Origin: an uncultured Sphingomonas sp.
GTDB taxonomy: Bacteria > Pseudomonadota > Alphaproteobacteria > Sphingomonadales > Sphingomonadaceae
Assembly: GCF_913776855.1 (NCBI RefSeq)
Contig: NZ_CAJYQD010000006.1
Location: forward strand, 45,758-109,757
Reading direction: 5' to 3'
Length of the DNA stretch: 64,000 nt
Part shown: positions 1 to 9,210 of the stretch, one piece after another
Layout of the letters: every line of letters starts with the position of its first letter
Numbering within the stretch: position 1 is the first letter of the stretch
Notes under the pieces: model-generated
What the model saw: the letters and a program-made list of their open reading frames with translations, nothing else
Told to the model about the DNA's origin: nothing
Database searches by the model: none
Program-made: the position numbers and the translations under genes

Positions 1-905
1 AGGGCGGTGATGAACGACGACACCGGATTGCCCGGCAGGCCGAGGACGGCGGCATCGCGCAACCGGCCCGCCAGCATCGGCTTCCCCGGACGCAGCGCGA
101 TCCGCCAGAAATCGAGTTCGCCGCCTGCCGCCGCGAGGGCGGGGCGGACAAGATCGTGGTCACCGACCGACGCGCCGCCGGTGGTGACCAGCAGGTCACA
201 ATCGACCGAGGCGAATGCGTCGACCAGCGCGTCCATCCGGTCAGGCAGGATGCCCAGATCGATGCGGTCGACCGGCAGATCGGCGAGCAGCCCGGCCAGC
301 ATCAGGCCGTTGGATTCGGGGAGCTGGTCTTCGCGCAAAGGCTGTCCGGCAGGCACCAGTTCGTCGCCGGTGGCGGCGATGGCGATGCGCGCCCGGCGAC
401 CGACCGACAGCGTGCCGTGGCCGGCGATCGCGGCGAGTGCGGCGCGGGCAGGCGTGATGCGCTCACCAGCGGCGATCAGCAGGTCGCCTTCGCGGAAATC
501 GAGGCCGGCGCGGCGGACATTGCCGCCGCGGACCGGGCCTTCGCCCGACAGGTGCAGGCGGGTGCCGTCGCGGGTCGCCTCTTCCTGCACCAGCACGCAG
601 TCGGTGCCGGCCGGCATCGCCGCGCCGGTGAAGATGCGGGTGGCCTGACCGGCGATGACGGTGCCGGGGAAGGACGCGCCCGCCGCGCTCTCGCCGATCA
701 CGTCCCACGGGCCGGGCAGGTCGTCGAAGCGGATGGCGTAGCCGTCCATCGCGGACAGGGGGCGGGCGGGCTGGGTGCGCAGCGCGCGGACGTCGGTCGC
801 GGCGTAGCGGCCGAGCGCTTCGGTCAGGGAGAGGGTTTCGGGCGTGACGGGGCGGGCGAGCGCGAGAACGCGGGCCTGCGCTTCGGCGACGGGGAGAAGG
901 GGCAT
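1..905 (-). CDS. moeA: Molybdopterin molybdotransferase MoeA (C-terminus cut by window edge)
   Basis: Inserts molybdate into adenylylated molybdopterin, the last step of basic molybdenum cofactor synthesis, in the cytoplasm. About 300 residues are visible from the start MPLLPVAEAQ. The N-terminal half carries the MoeA signature SAMDGYAIR near residue 50 and GAAMPAGTDCVL near residue 93. The C-terminal half carries the MoCF-binding motifs TTGGASVGDHD and ALRPGKPM, followed by GLPGNPVSS, where the window ends. Families run to about 400 residues, so roughly a quarter lies outside. It follows moaC on the same strand after a 182-base gap holding a dispersed inverted repeat. The nitrate reductase at the other end of the window is a likely client of the cofactor. 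Confidence 0.95.
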   Translation of the reverse strand, partial: MPLLPVAEAQARVLALARPVTPETLSLTEALGRYAATDVRALRTQPARPLSAMDGYAIRFDDLPGPWDVIGESAAGASFPGTVIAGQATRIFTGAAMPAGTDCVLVQEEATRDGTRLHLSGEGPVRGGNVRRAGLDFREGDLLIAAGERITPARAALAAIAGHGTLSVGRRARIAIAATGDELVPAGQPLREDQLPESNGLMLAGLLADLPVDRIDLGILPDRMDALVDAFASVDCDLLVTTGGASVGDHDLVRPALAAAGGELDFWRIALRPGKPMLAGRLRDAAVLGLPGNPVSSFITA

Positions 906-980
906 GGTGGGGCCTTTGCCAGAACTAGTGCGGGGTCTTCGGTAGCAGGCGTGACGGATGAGCGATCAACGTCCTTAGCA

Positions 981-1076
981 TCGTCATTACCGCGAAGGCG
1001 GGAACCCATATACGCTGGCGGTCGTGGCTTTCAGTGGCGTTGCGTCTATGAATCCCCGACTTCGCGGGGATGACGA
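981..1076. repeat. REP-like inverted repeat between moaC and moeA
   Basis: The outer arms, about 23 bases each (tcgtcattaccgcgaagg... and ...cttcgcggggatgacga), are complementary apart from a few mismatches and could fold into a long imperfect hairpin. The form matches dispersed intergenic elements common in sphingomonad genomes. A related GC-rich hairpin lies at 37149-37235. Confidence 0.6.
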
Positions 1077-1087
1077 TAAGGGGGGAT

Positions 1088-1555
1088 TCAATCCCGCGCC
1101 CAGTCACCCGACTTGCCACCCTGTTTTTCCAGCAGGCACACGCCCTCGATCGTCATCGCCTTGTCAATTGCCTTCGCCATGTCATAGATGGTGAGGAGTG
1201 CGGCCGAAGTCGCTGTCAATGCTTCCATTTCCACGCCGGTCTTGCCATCGGTCGCGGCTGTTGCGGTGACGCGGATGGCATCGGCTTCGAACGCGAACTC
1301 GACCGATGCCTTGGTCAGCGGCAGGGGGTGGCACAGCGGGATCAGGTCGCTGGTGCGCTTGGCCGCCATGATGCCGGCGACGCGGGCGACGGCGAGGACG
1401 TCGCCCTTCTTGACCAGCCCGTCGCGGATCGCGGTCAGTGCTTCGGCTGCCATTACGATGCGGCCGGTGGCGATGGCCTGGCGGCGGGTTGCAACCTTGC
1501 CGCCGACATCGACCATGCGCGCGCTGCCATCGGCGTCGAGATGGGTGAGGCTCAA
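1088..1555 (-). CDS. moaC: Cyclic pyranopterin monophosphate synthase MoaC
   Basis: Works with MoaA to turn GTP into cyclic pyranopterin monophosphate, the first step of molybdenum cofactor synthesis. The 155-residue product is full length. It shows the conserved [13 protein letters not shown] block (residues 66-78) and GVEMEALTA near residue 108. The start is a TTG whose last two bases and the next A form the TGA stop of trpC (TTGA overlap). Translation is therefore probably coupled to trpC, and moaC reads as the last tight member of trpG-trpD-trpC-moaC. No ATG lies in frame upstream without entering trpC. Confidence 0.95.
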   Translation of the reverse strand: MSLTHLDADGSARMVDVGGKVATRRQAIATGRIVMAAEALTAIRDGLVKKGDVLAVARVAGIMAAKRTSDLIPLCHPLPLTKASVEFAFEADAIRVTATAATDGKTGVEMEALTATSAALLTIYDMAKAIDKAMTIEGVCLLEKQGGKSGDWARD

Positions 1556-2328
1556 GCGATCATCGCCCGCGTCGCCGCCTCGACATCGGCGTGACGCATC
1601 AACGCCTCGCCGATCAGGAAGCAGCGGACGCCGCGCTCGGCCATCGCATCGAGGTCCGCGCGGGACGTCAGGCCGCTTTCGGCGACGAAGGTGCAGCCGG
1701 CAGGGGCGTGGGCGACCAGTTCATAGGTCCGCTCAAAACTGACCGTGAAGTCCTTCAGATTGCGGTTGTTTACGCCGATCAGGCGCGACTGTAGTGCTAG
1801 CGCGCGGTCCAGTTCGGCGCGGTCGTGGACCTCGACCAGCACGTCCACGCCACGTTCGATGGCGGCGGCCTCGATCTCCGCCATTTGCGCGTCCGACAGC
1901 GCGGCGACGATGATGAGGATCGCGTCGGCGCCCAGCGCGCGGGCCTCGGCCACCTGCCACGGATCGACGTTGAAGTCCTTGCGCAGGACGGGCAGGTCGC
2001 ACGCGGCACGGGCGGCGACCAGATAGTCGTCGGCGCCCTGGAAATAGTCGATATCGGTCAGGACCGACAGGCACGCCGCACCACCCGCCTGATAGGCGCG
2101 GGCATGGGCAGGGGGATCGAAATCGGCGCGGATCAGCCCCTTGGACGGGCTGGCCTTCTTGATCTCGGCAATCAGCGCATGGCCGGGCTTGGCATCGAGC
2201 GCGGCGCGGAAGCCGCGCGGGGCGCTTCGTTCGCTGGCGCGGGCGTCGAGGTCGGCAATGCTGCCGCGGGCGCTGCGAGCGGCGACTTCGGCGCGCTTGG
2301 TGGCGAGGATGGTGTCGAGCATCGTCAT
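1552..2328 (-). CDS. trpC: Indole-3-glycerol phosphate synthase
   Basis: Closes the ring of CdRP to give indole-3-glycerol phosphate in tryptophan synthesis. The 258-residue TIM barrel begins [12 protein letters not shown]. It contains [11 protein letters not shown] (a catalytic lysine region), [36 protein letters not shown] and FVAESGL near the C-terminus, all family hallmarks. It is monofunctional: there is no TrpF domain. The start at 2328 was chosen because its ATG overlaps the trpD stop (ATGA). An in-frame ATG 15 bases further upstream would lie inside trpD. Confidence 0.97.
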   Translation of the reverse strand: MTMLDTILATKRAEVAARSARGSIADLDARASERSAPRGFRAALDAKPGHALIAEIKKASPSKGLIRADFDPPAHARAYQAGGAACLSVLTDIDYFQGADDYLVAARAACDLPVLRKDFNVDPWQVAEARALGADAILIIVAALSDAQMAEIEAAAIERGVDVLVEVHDRAELDRALALQSRLIGVNNRNLKDFTVSFERTYELVAHAPAGCTFVAESGLTSRADLDAMAERGVRCFLIGEALMRHADVEAATRAMIA

Positions 2329-3317
2329 GAATAGGCGATCCATTGGTCGAGCAGGCGGTCGGCGGCGCCCGAATCGATGACCTCGGCGGCGCGTTCCGCG
2401 CCATCGCGCAGGTCGGTGGCGGTATCGGCGATCAGCAGCGCAGCGGCAGAATTGAGCAGCACCGCGTCGCGATAGGGACCCTTCTGACCGCGCAGCAGGG
2501 CGCGCAGGGCGGCGGCGTTATGTGCGGCATCGCCGCCGCGGATCGCGCTGATCGGATGGCGGGTGAGGCCGGCATCCTCGGGCACGATGCGGTCGGCCAT
2601 GGTCATGCCGACGGGCACGACGATGGTGGGGCCGGCGCCGGAGATTTCGTCCAGCCCCTCCTCGCCCGACACGATCAGCGCGGTTTCGGCGCCGAGCAGC
2701 TCCATCGCCTCGGCATAGACGGTCGCGTAATCGGGGCGGGCGATGCCGATCAGTTGGCGGGTGGTGCGCGCGGGATTGGCGAGCGGTCCCATCAGGTTGA
2801 AGATGGTGCGGCGCCCGATCCGCTGGCGGATGGGGGTGATGCGCTTCATCGCCGGATGATGGTTGGCAGCGAAGAGGAAGGCGATGCCGATGTCGTTGAG
2901 CGTCGCTTCGGCCATCGCGCCGGCCAGACCCATATCGAGGCCGAGGGCTTCGAGGGTGTCGGCGGCCCCCGCCTTGCTGGAGGCGGCGCGGTTGCCGTGC
3001 TTGGCGACGGGCACGCCGCTGGCGGCGACGACCAGGCTGACGGCGGTGGAGACGTTGAGGGTATGGTGCCCGTCTCCGCCGGTGCCGCACACGTCGATCG
3101 CGCCGGCCGGGCCGTCGATCGGGATCATCCGGTGGCGCAGCGCGCGGGCGGCCTCGGCAATCTCGATGCTCGTCTCGCCGCGAATGGCGAGGTCGGTCAG
3201 GAAGGTCGCGATGGCGTCGTCCGACACCGTGCCGTCGAGGATCGCGGCGAACGCTTCGGCAGCACTCTGGTGGCTGAGCGGCGTCGACGGATCGGGGAGC
3301 AGGGTGGTGACGGTCAT
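2325..3317 (-). CDS. trpD: Anthranilate phosphoribosyltransferase
   Basis: Transfers phosphoribose from PRPP to anthranilate, the second step of the tryptophan branch. The product has 330 residues, normal for the family. It carries the PRPP-binding signature [15 protein letters not shown] (about residues 77-91), [12 protein letters not shown], and the [11 protein letters not shown] segment. The ATG overlaps the trpG stop by four bases (ATGA) and the 3' end overlaps trpC in the same way, so the three are one translationally coupled unit. Confidence 0.98.
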   Translation of the reverse strand: MTVTTLLPDPSTPLSHQSAAEAFAAILDGTVSDDAIATFLTDLAIRGETSIEIAEAARALRHRMIPIDGPAGAIDVCGTGGDGHHTLNVSTAVSLVVAASGVPVAKHGNRAASSKAGAADTLEALGLDMGLAGAMAEATLNDIGIAFLFAANHHPAMKRITPIRQRIGRRTIFNLMGPLANPARTTRQLIGIARPDYATVYAEAMELLGAETALIVSGEEGLDEISGAGPTIVVPVGMTMADRIVPEDAGLTRHPISAIRGGDAAHNAAALRALLRGQKGPYRDAVLLNSAAALLIADTATDLRDGAERAAEVIDSGAADRLLDQWIAYS

Positions 3318-3898
3318 GCCGGCATCGTCGCGGAAAGGCCCGCGTCCTTCAGGAAATTGGCGAGCATGGCGTGGCCATGTTCGGTGGCGATGCTTTCCGG
3401 GTGGAACTGCACGCCGTGGATGGGCAACTCACGGTGGCGGAAGCCCATGACGCTGCCGTCCGACGCAGTGGCGTTGACCGCCAGCACCTCCGGAATATCG
3501 GTCACGATCAGCGAGTGATAGCGGGTCGCGGTGAACGGCGAGGGGAGGCCGGTAAAGACGCCGGTGCCGTCATGCTCGATCGGCGACGTCTTGCCGTGCA
3601 TCAGCCCGCCGCGCACGACCCTTCCCCCGAAATGCTGGCCGATCGCCTGATGACCGAGGCAGACGCCGAGCAGCGGGCGCCGTGCTTCGGCGCAAGCGGC
3701 AACGAGGTCGAGCGAGATGCCGGCCTCGGTCGGGGTGCAGGGGCCGGGGGAGATCAGGAATCCCTGTGCATTGCTGGCCAGCGCGTCCGCCGCGGTCATG
3801 CCGTCGTTGCGTTCGACGCGGACCTCCACGCCCAGTTCCATCAGGTAATGGACGAGGTTCCAGGTGAAGCTGTCGTAATTGTCGATGACGAGGATCAT
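3314..3898 (-). CDS. trpG: Anthranilate synthase component II (glutamine amidotransferase)
   Basis: Releases ammonia from glutamine for the TrpE subunit of anthranilate synthase. The 194-residue class I amidotransferase shows the nucleophile Cys80 in [12 protein letters not shown] and the catalytic His166/Glu168 pair in GVQFHPESI. It also carries the N-terminal [14 protein letters not shown]. It is the first gene of the trpG-trpD-trpC-moaC unit. trpE is not adjacent and is not in this window, so the large subunit must be encoded elsewhere. In some species the same subunit also serves PabB in folate synthesis. Confidence 0.97.
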   Translation of the reverse strand: MILVIDNYDSFTWNLVHYLMELGVEVRVERNDGMTAADALASNAQGFLISPGPCTPTEAGISLDLVAACAEARRPLLGVCLGHQAIGQHFGGRVVRGGLMHGKTSPIEHDGTGVFTGLPSPFTATRYHSLIVTDIPEVLAVNATASDGSVMGFRHRELPIHGVQFHPESIATEHGHAMLANFLKDAGLSATMPA

Positions 3899-4009
3899 GG
3901 CACCGCCATAGCGTCCTGTCGGCAGGGTGCAACGGCAGGAAATCTTCGCGCGTTCATGTCGTGGTCATCGGTGCGGTCGCGTATGGACGGCGGATCAGGA
4001 GTTACGACT

Positions 4010-4417
4010 ATGGCGCGTTGGGGTTTGGCGGGACTTGCTCTGGCGGTAGCGGCGCCCGCGCTGGCGCAGGACACGCCGCCCGAACCGCCGCCGCAGCGGG
4101 TGCGCAACGCCACCGTCTATGGCGAGGAAGCCTGTCCCAAGCCCGACAGCGACGACGAGATCGTGGTCTGCGCGCGCCTAGGCGAGAATGAACGCTATCG
4201 CATTCCCAAGCGGTTCCGCAATCCGCCCGACAAGTCGTCGGCGGGCGCAAGCTGGGCGGTCAGGGCCGACAGCGCGATGGAAGAGGCCCGTGTCGGGCGG
4301 CCCAACAGCTGTTCGGTCGTGGGAACGGGCGGGCAGACCGGCTGTACCCAGGCGATGCTGCGGAACTGGTTCGCATGGCGGCGCGACCAGGAGGCGCAGC
4401 AGCGCGACATTCCCTGA
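4010..4417 (+). CDS. Small secreted hypothetical protein
   Basis: The 135-residue product starts MARWGLAGLALAVAAPALAQ, a clear Sec signal peptide with a probable cut after AQ. The mature part is short and polar: a proline-rich start, a DDEIVVCAR segment, an ENERYRIPKRFR segment, and cysteines that may form disulfides (GEEACP, VVCA, NSCSV, TGCTQ). The DEIVVCA-x-YRIP pattern recurs in short secreted proteins of sphingomonads, but no function is known. The start is supported by AGGAG at 3997-4001, eight bases upstream. It is divergent from the trp unit. Confidence 0.75.
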   Translation: MARWGLAGLALAVAAPALAQDTPPEPPPQRVRNATVYGEEACPKPDSDDEIVVCARLGENERYRIPKRFRNPPDKSSAGASWAVRADSAMEEARVGRPNSCSVVGTGGQTGCTQAMLRNWFAWRRDQEAQQRDIP

Positions 4418-4462
4418 AGGCGCATGATCGGGGCTGTCGGTGCCAAGGGGCCGGCAATCGGG

Positions 4463-4612
4463 TCAATTCCCCTTACCGGTCCGTCGGCAGCGGTCGGAGC
4501 AGTAGACGACATTGTCCCAGTCGCGCGCCCATTTCTTGCGCCACGCGAACGGACGGTCGCATACCGGGCAGACCTTCGTCGGCAGGTCGCGCTTGGCGAC
4601 CCCCTGCGGCAT
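4463..4612 (-). CDS. DUF2256 small zinc-ribbon-like protein
   Basis: A 49-residue protein with the DUF2256 pattern: [16 protein letters not shown], then YCSDRCRR. The two CxxC-type pairs probably bind a metal ion. The function is unknown. Its ATG overlaps the aroB stop by one base (TGATG), so it is the third gene of an aroK-aroB-DUF2256 operon. Confidence 0.85.
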   Translation of the reverse strand: MPQGVAKRDLPTKVCPVCDRPFAWRKKWARDWDNVVYCSDRCRRTGKGN

Positions 4613-5712
4613 CAGCGCGGCTGCCGATCGAGGAAGGCGGCGACCTGTCCCAGATCGACCGAGCGGTCCAGATAGGTCTGGCCGATGCCGCGGGCGAGGA
4701 GGAAGGGCAGCGTGCCGCCCTCGCGCTTCTTGTCGTGCAGCATATGGCCGACCAGCGTCTCGCCAGAGGCAGTGGTGCCGGCGGCGGCAAGGCCGTCGGG
4801 CAGTCCGGCGTTGCGCAGATGGGCGGCGACCCGTTGCGCGTCCTCGGCGCGGCACAGCCCCTGTTCGGCGCTATAGGCAAAGGCCAGCGCCATGCCGGCC
4901 GCAACCCCCTCGCCGTGCAGCAGCGATCCGTCGAAGCCGGCCTCCGCCTCCAGCGCATGGCCGAAGGTGTGGCCAAGATTGAGCAGCGCGCGCGTGCCGG
5001 TCGTCTCGCGTTCGTCGGCGCCGACGATCCGCGCCTTGGCGCTGACCGAGCGGGCGATGGCGTGGGTGCGGGCCGCCGGATCGCCGAGCAACAGCGCGGT
5101 GCCGTGCGATTCGCACCACGCAAAGAATTCGGGATCGTCGATCAGCCCGTATTTCACGACCTCGGCATAGCCGGCGCGGACTTCGCGGGGGGCAAGCGTG
5201 TCGAGCGTCGTCGGATCGATCAGCACCAGTGCGGGCTGATGAAAGGCGCCGACGAGGTTCTTGCCGGCGCGGGTGTTGATCCCGGTCTTGCCGCCGACCG
5301 ACGAATCGACCTGCGCGAGCAGCGTCGTCGGCACCTGTACGAAGCCGCAGCCGCGCTTCAGGATCGCGGCGGCAAAGCCGACCAGATCACCGATCACCCC
5401 GCCGCCCAGCGCAACGATATGGTCTCCGCGCTCCACGCCCAGCGCCAGCAGCGAATCAAGCAGCGATTCGAGCGTGGCCCAGCTCTTGGACCCTTCCCCC
5501 GCCGGAATCTCGATCGCCTCGCTCACGACTCCGCACGCGGTCAGGGAGTCGCGCAGGGTGGCGACGTGCATCGACACCTGCGCATCGGCGACGATCACCA
5601 TCCGCCGCCCGCGTGCGATCGGACCCAGATGGTCGCCGGCGCGCGCCAGTACGCCGTCCTCGATCACGATGTCGTAGCTGCGGGTGCCGAGGTCGACGGG
5701 GATGACGGTCAT
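4612..5712 (-). CDS. aroB: 3-Dehydroquinate synthase
   Basis: Converts DAHP to 3-dehydroquinate using NAD and a divalent metal, the second step of the shikimate pathway. The 366-residue protein has the NAD-binding [18 protein letters not shown] block, [23 protein letters not shown], the metal-ligand region with GYAEVVKYG, and [12 protein letters not shown]. The last supplies a zinc-binding histidine, and a further one follows in [12 protein letters not shown]. The ATG overlaps the aroK stop by four bases (ATGA). Together with trpGDC, it puts two pieces of aromatic amino acid synthesis side by side. Confidence 0.98.
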   Translation of the reverse strand: MTVIPVDLGTRSYDIVIEDGVLARAGDHLGPIARGRRMVIVADAQVSMHVATLRDSLTACGVVSEAIEIPAGEGSKSWATLESLLDSLLALGVERGDHIVALGGGVIGDLVGFAAAILKRGCGFVQVPTTLLAQVDSSVGGKTGINTRAGKNLVGAFHQPALVLIDPTTLDTLAPREVRAGYAEVVKYGLIDDPEFFAWCESHGTALLLGDPAARTHAIARSVSAKARIVGADERETTGTRALLNLGHTFGHALEAEAGFDGSLLHGEGVAAGMALAFAYSAEQGLCRAEDAQRVAAHLRNAGLPDGLAAAGTTASGETLVGHMLHDKKREGGTLPFLLARGIGQTYLDRSVDLGQVAAFLDRQPR

Positions 5713-6260
5713 TGGCCGATGGCTTTCAGGATGGCGGAGACGGTGGCGTCGTGCGGCGCGTGCTGGCTGACGACATGGATCGGCGCAAGCGCATAGACCG
5801 GGTTTCGGACGCGGGCGAGTTCGGTAAGCACCTTTTGCGGGTCCTTCCCGCGCAACAGCGGCCTTGTGTCGCGGCGGCGCACCCGGTCGGCCAATACGGC
5901 TGGCGACGCGTCGAGCCAGATCGCCAGCGCCTGTCCCAGGATCAGGTCGCGGGTGTCCGCCTGCATGAAGGCCCCGCCACCGGTCGCGATGATCTTTGGC
6001 GTGCCATCGATCAGCCGGGCGATGACACGGCGTTCGCCGTCGCGAAAATGGTCCTCGCCGAAGCGTTCGAAGATTTCGGCGATGGTCATGCCGGCGGCAT
6101 GTTCGATTTCATTGTCGGCATCGACGAAATCGAGCTTCATCCGCTGCGCCAGGCGGCGGCCGACCGTGGATTTGCCGACGCCCATCAACCCGACCAGCAC
6201 GATCGGGCGACCGGTCCAGCGGGGGGTGGGTTGGGGCAAGGAGTCTTGAATTTGCAGCAT
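5709..6260 (-). CDS. aroK: Shikimate kinase
   Basis: Phosphorylates shikimate with ATP. The P-loop GLMGVGKST lies near residue 25. FVDADNEIEHAAG holds the shikimate-binding acidic motif, FRDGERRVI follows, IIATGGGAF is the shikimate-binding GGG loop, and RDTRPLLRG is the adenine lid. The start at 6260 gives 182 residues; a longer in-frame start at 6299 adds a tail atypical for the family. There is no Shine-Dalgarno before the ATG, but a good promoter lies only a few bases upstream, which suggests a nearly leaderless message. Confidence 0.93.
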   Translation of the reverse strand: MLQIQDSLPQPTPRWTGRPIVLVGLMGVGKSTVGRRLAQRMKLDFVDADNEIEHAAGMTIAEIFERFGEDHFRDGERRVIARLIDGTPKIIATGGGAFMQADTRDLILGQALAIWLDASPAVLADRVRRRDTRPLLRGKDPQKVLTELARVRNPVYALAPIHVVSQHAPHDATVSAILKAIGQ

Positions 6261-6270
6261 TGCGGGAGGG

Positions 6271-6299
6271 GCTATACAGCCGCCCCGCCGATCGGGCAA
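6271..6299 (-). promoter_or_regulatory. Candidate sigma-70 promoter for aroK-aroB-DUF2256
   Basis: Reading on the minus strand there is TTGCCC (6299-6294), a 17-base spacer, then TATAGC (6276-6271). Transcription would begin near 6264, only about four bases before the aroK ATG at 6260. That would explain the missing ribosome-binding site. Confidence 0.45.
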
Positions 6300-6352
6300 A
6301 AGGCCCGTCGCCGTATTTTTCCTGGCCCATCGTATTCGGGACGATCTGATCC

Positions 6353-6490
6353 ATGTCGCGTTCGCTTGTCATTCTCCTCGTCGTCCTCGTCGCGCTGGTC
6401 GCGGGCATGTTCGTTCTGGCGGGACGGTCGACCGAGCAGCAGCCGACCCAGATCGAAAAGGCGGTTTCGCTTGAAAACCTCGCCAACTGA
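6353..6490 (+). CDS. Short single-span membrane protein
   Basis: A 45-residue product starting MSRSLVILLVVLVALVAGMF, which is one hydrophobic helix. A short polar tail follows, ending in AVSLENLAN. Its last 20 bases overlap the start of the next, larger secreted protein, so the two are probably translated together. No family is recognised. It is divergent from aroK. Confidence 0.6.
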   Translation: MSRSLVILLVVLVALVAGMFVLAGRSTEQQPTQIEKAVSLENLAN

Positions 6491-8294
6491 CCGGTTGCGC
6501 GTCGGGATCGCCGCCGCCGCGCTGATCGCGGTCGCGGTGCCGGCGATCGGACAGGACGTACCCGAATCGCTGTTGCCGCCCGGTTTCGGCGACGCGCCGG
6601 CGCCGGCCCCCACGCCGACCCCGCGGGCGAGCGGCCGACCGGCGGCGCCCGCCGCGCCGGGCACCCCGAATTTCGCGCCGGCCGCGCCGATCGTGCAGCC
6701 GTTGCCCGGTGTTCCCGCCGTTCCGGGGGGTGAGCCGTCGCCGGTGCCGAGCGCGACCGCTACCCCGACGCCGATCAGCCCCGAAGCGCTGCGCCAATAT
6801 GAACTGCCCGATTATGCGCGGCGGTCGACCGCCAGCATCGGCATCGCCGGGCAGGGTGGTGCGTTCGGCGGCAATGCGTTCGGCGACAGTGACGGGCCGT
6901 GGTTGCAGCGGGTCATGCGCGCGCTCGACGCGCCGGTCGTGTCGCGCTGGGTCTCGATCGGACTGCGCCGGGCGCTGGTGTCCGACATCGCCACCCCCAG
7001 CGGCGTCGACGGTGCTGATTTCGCCGCCGAGCGCGCGTGGCTGCTGGTGCGGATGGGCGAGGCGGCACCGGCACGCGCGCTGGTCCAGTCGGTCGACATC
7101 GACAATTATACGCCCAAACTGTTCCAGATCGCGATGCAGGCGATGCTGGCGACCGGTGATCCGGGCGGTCTGTGCCCGTTGACCCAGCCTGCGATGCGCG
7201 TGTCCAACGAACGCGGTTGGCGGCTGGCCAACGCCATCTGCCTTGGCCTGTCGGGCGAGGCGGCGCAGGCCGGTCGGATCGTGGATCAGGCACGGCGCGC
7301 GGCACCGGGCGGCGGCGCGATCGACGTGGCGCTCGCCGAAAAGCTGGTCGGCAAGGGCGCACAGGGGCGCCGTGCCGCGACGATCGAATGGGACGGCATC
7401 GACCGGCTGACCGCGTGGCGATACGGCATGGCCGCCGCCAGCGCGACGCCGGTGCCCGCCGGCCTGTTCGGGGGGGTGGGGCCGCAGGTCCGCTACTGGC
7501 ACGCGACCGCGCCGCAATATGCGCCGAACGTAAGGCTGGCCGATGCCGACCTTGCTGCAGCGCAGGGCGTGTTGTCCAGCGAGGCGCTGGTCGACCTGTA
7601 CGCTCAGCTGACGACCGATGAGGATGCGACCAGTACGCAGACGGCGCTGGCCAGCGACCTGCGCACCGCCTTTACCGGCAGCGATGCCGACCGGCTGGCG
7701 ATGCTGCGGCAGTTCTGGGAACCGGCGATCACCACGCCGCTCGGCTATGCGCGCCGCGTGCTGACCGCGCGGGCGGCGGCGATGATCGCGCCGGTCGCCG
7801 ATCATGCCGGCGATGCCGATCAGCTGATCGCGTCGATGCTGACCGCCGGGCTGGACCTGCCGGCGCTGCGCTGGCGCGGGGTCGTGCCGGTGGGGAGCGA
7901 TGGCTGGGCGATGCTGACCGTCGCCGATCCGATGGGCCGATCGGTCACGGCGGGAGCGGTGTCGGACTATGCCGGGCAGAATGCGCGCAAGGGCCAGTTG
8001 CTGTTCGCGGCGCTGGCCGGACTTGGCCGCCTGCCGCGCGATCAGGTGCAGGGCATGGCGCGCGAGCTGAACGTCGCAGTCGGTGCGCGCAACGCGTGGA
8101 CCGATGCGATCGACCGGGCGGGCGTAAACGGCGAGGGCGGCACCGTCCTATTGCTGGCGGCCACCGGAATGCAGACCTCCGATTGGCGCGGGGTGCCGGC
8201 CGAGGCGTTGTTCCACATCGTCGCGGCGCTGCGTGCGGCAGGACGCGAGGGCGAGGCGCGGATGATCGCGGCGGAAGCGATCGCGCGGTCGTGA
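6471..8294 (+). CDS. Secreted helical-repeat hypothetical protein
   Basis: About 607 residues from a TTG start at 6471 (KTSPTDRLRVGIAAAALIAV...AIGQ), which gives a good signal peptide. A long proline/alanine-rich linker follows (about residues 35-110). The rest is alanine-rich and helical with repeat-like pairs of helices (for example AWLLVRMGEAAPARALVQSV), which suggests a TPR or Sel1-type solenoid in the periplasm. The reading frame stays open further upstream, but that part is antisense to aroK. It overlaps the preceding small membrane ORF and is joined to xerD by TGATG. The function is unknown; a scaffold role in the envelope is a guess. Confidence 0.7.
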   Translation: MKTSPTDRLRVGIAAAALIAVAVPAIGQDVPESLLPPGFGDAPAPAPTPTPRASGRPAAPAAPGTPNFAPAAPIVQPLPGVPAVPGGEPSPVPSATATPTPISPEALRQYELPDYARRSTASIGIAGQGGAFGGNAFGDSDGPWLQRVMRALDAPVVSRWVSIGLRRALVSDIATPSGVDGADFAAERAWLLVRMGEAAPARALVQSVDIDNYTPKLFQIAMQAMLATGDPGGLCPLTQPAMRVSNERGWRLANAICLGLSGEAAQAGRIVDQARRAAPGGGAIDVALAEKLVGKGAQGRRAATIEWDGIDRLTAWRYGMAAASATPVPAGLFGGVGPQVRYWHATAPQYAPNVRLADADLAAAQGVLSSEALVDLYAQLTTDEDATSTQTALASDLRTAFTGSDADRLAMLRQFWEPAITTPLGYARRVLTARAAAMIAPVADHAGDADQLIASMLTAGLDLPALRWRGVVPVGSDGWAMLTVADPMGRSVTAGAVSDYAGQNARKGQLLFAALAGLGRLPRDQVQGMARELNVAVGARNAWTDAIDRAGVNGEGGTVLLLAATGMQTSDWRGVPAEALFHIVAALRAAGREGEARMIAAEAIARS

Positions 8295-9199
8295 TGGCGC
8301 CCGGCGGTGACCGGGTGCTGATCGACCGCTTTCTGGAGATGATGGCGGCGGAGGCGGGCGCGGCGCGCAACACGCTGTCCGCCTATCGTACCGACCTGTC
8401 GCTGGCGTCCGAGGCGTTGGGCGGACGGCTGGCCGGGGCGGATGCGGTGGCGATCGGGCGGCTGGCCGATGGCTGGGCCGACCTTGCCAAGGCGACCGTC
8501 GCGCGCAAGGCGGCGGCGCTCCGGCGGTTCTTCGCGTTTCTGGCGGAGGAAGGGTTGCGGGCGGACGATCCCGGCGCGGCGCTGCCCCGGCCGGGAACGT
8601 CGCGCGGGCTGCCGAAGACGCTGTCCAGTCGGGACATCAATGCGATGTTCGCCGCGATCGATGCGCGGACCCAAAGGGAACCGCCCGATCGCAACGACCT
8701 GCGCCTCTCCGCGCTGTTCGAACTGCTGTACGGATCGGGGCTGCGCGCGACCGAACTGGTGTCGCTGCCGCGCGGGAGCATCGCGTCGGACCGGCCGTAC
8801 ATGATCCTGAAGGGCAAGGGCGGGCGCGAGCGGATGGTGCCGCTGTCCGATCGGTCGCGGGCCGCCGTGGCGCGCTGGCGGGCGCATGTGCCGGGTGACA
8901 GCGTCTGGCTGTTCCCGTCGGGCAAGGGGCATTTGTCGCGGATGCGGCTGTACCAGATCGTCCGGGCGCTGGCCGGGGAGGCGGGGATCGCGCCCGACAG
9001 GATCAGCCCGCACGTGCTGCGCCATGCGTTCGCGACCCACCTGCTGGAGGGGGGTGCGGACCTGCGCGCGTTGCAGGCGATGCTGGGCCATGCCGATATC
9101 GCCACCACCGAAATCTATACCCATGTCGATGCGTCGCGGCTGGTGCAGCTGGTGAACGAACGCCACCCGCTGATTGACGAAGGGCGGACACGGCCATAG
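8294..9199 (+). CDS. xerD: Site-specific tyrosine recombinase XerD
   Basis: Resolves chromosome dimers at dif together with XerC. The 301-residue protein has the SAM-like N-terminal domain (residues 1-90) and the catalytic domain with Arg in GSGLRATEL, Lys in [25 protein letters not shown] (HxxR), [15 protein letters not shown] (His and the Tyr nucleophile). It is a housekeeping enzyme, not a phage integrase: the length is standard and no mobile genes flank it. The ATG overlaps the previous stop by one base. Confidence 0.93.
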   Translation: MAPGGDRVLIDRFLEMMAAEAGAARNTLSAYRTDLSLASEALGGRLAGADAVAIGRLADGWADLAKATVARKAAALRRFFAFLAEEGLRADDPGAALPRPGTSRGLPKTLSSRDINAMFAAIDARTQREPPDRNDLRLSALFELLYGSGLRATELVSLPRGSIASDRPYMILKGKGGRERMVPLSDRSRAAVARWRAHVPGDSVWLFPSGKGHLSRMRLYQIVRALAGEAGIAPDRISPHVLRHAFATHLLEGGADLRALQAMLGHADIATTEIYTHVDASRLVQLVNERHPLIDEGRTRP

Positions 9200-9210
9200 G
9201 GCGCGGAACC

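Noticed and set aside
8294-9199. Integrase of a mobile element
   Set aside because: The protein has the length and motifs of XerD, its neighbours are housekeeping genes, and no attachment repeats or cargo are visible.
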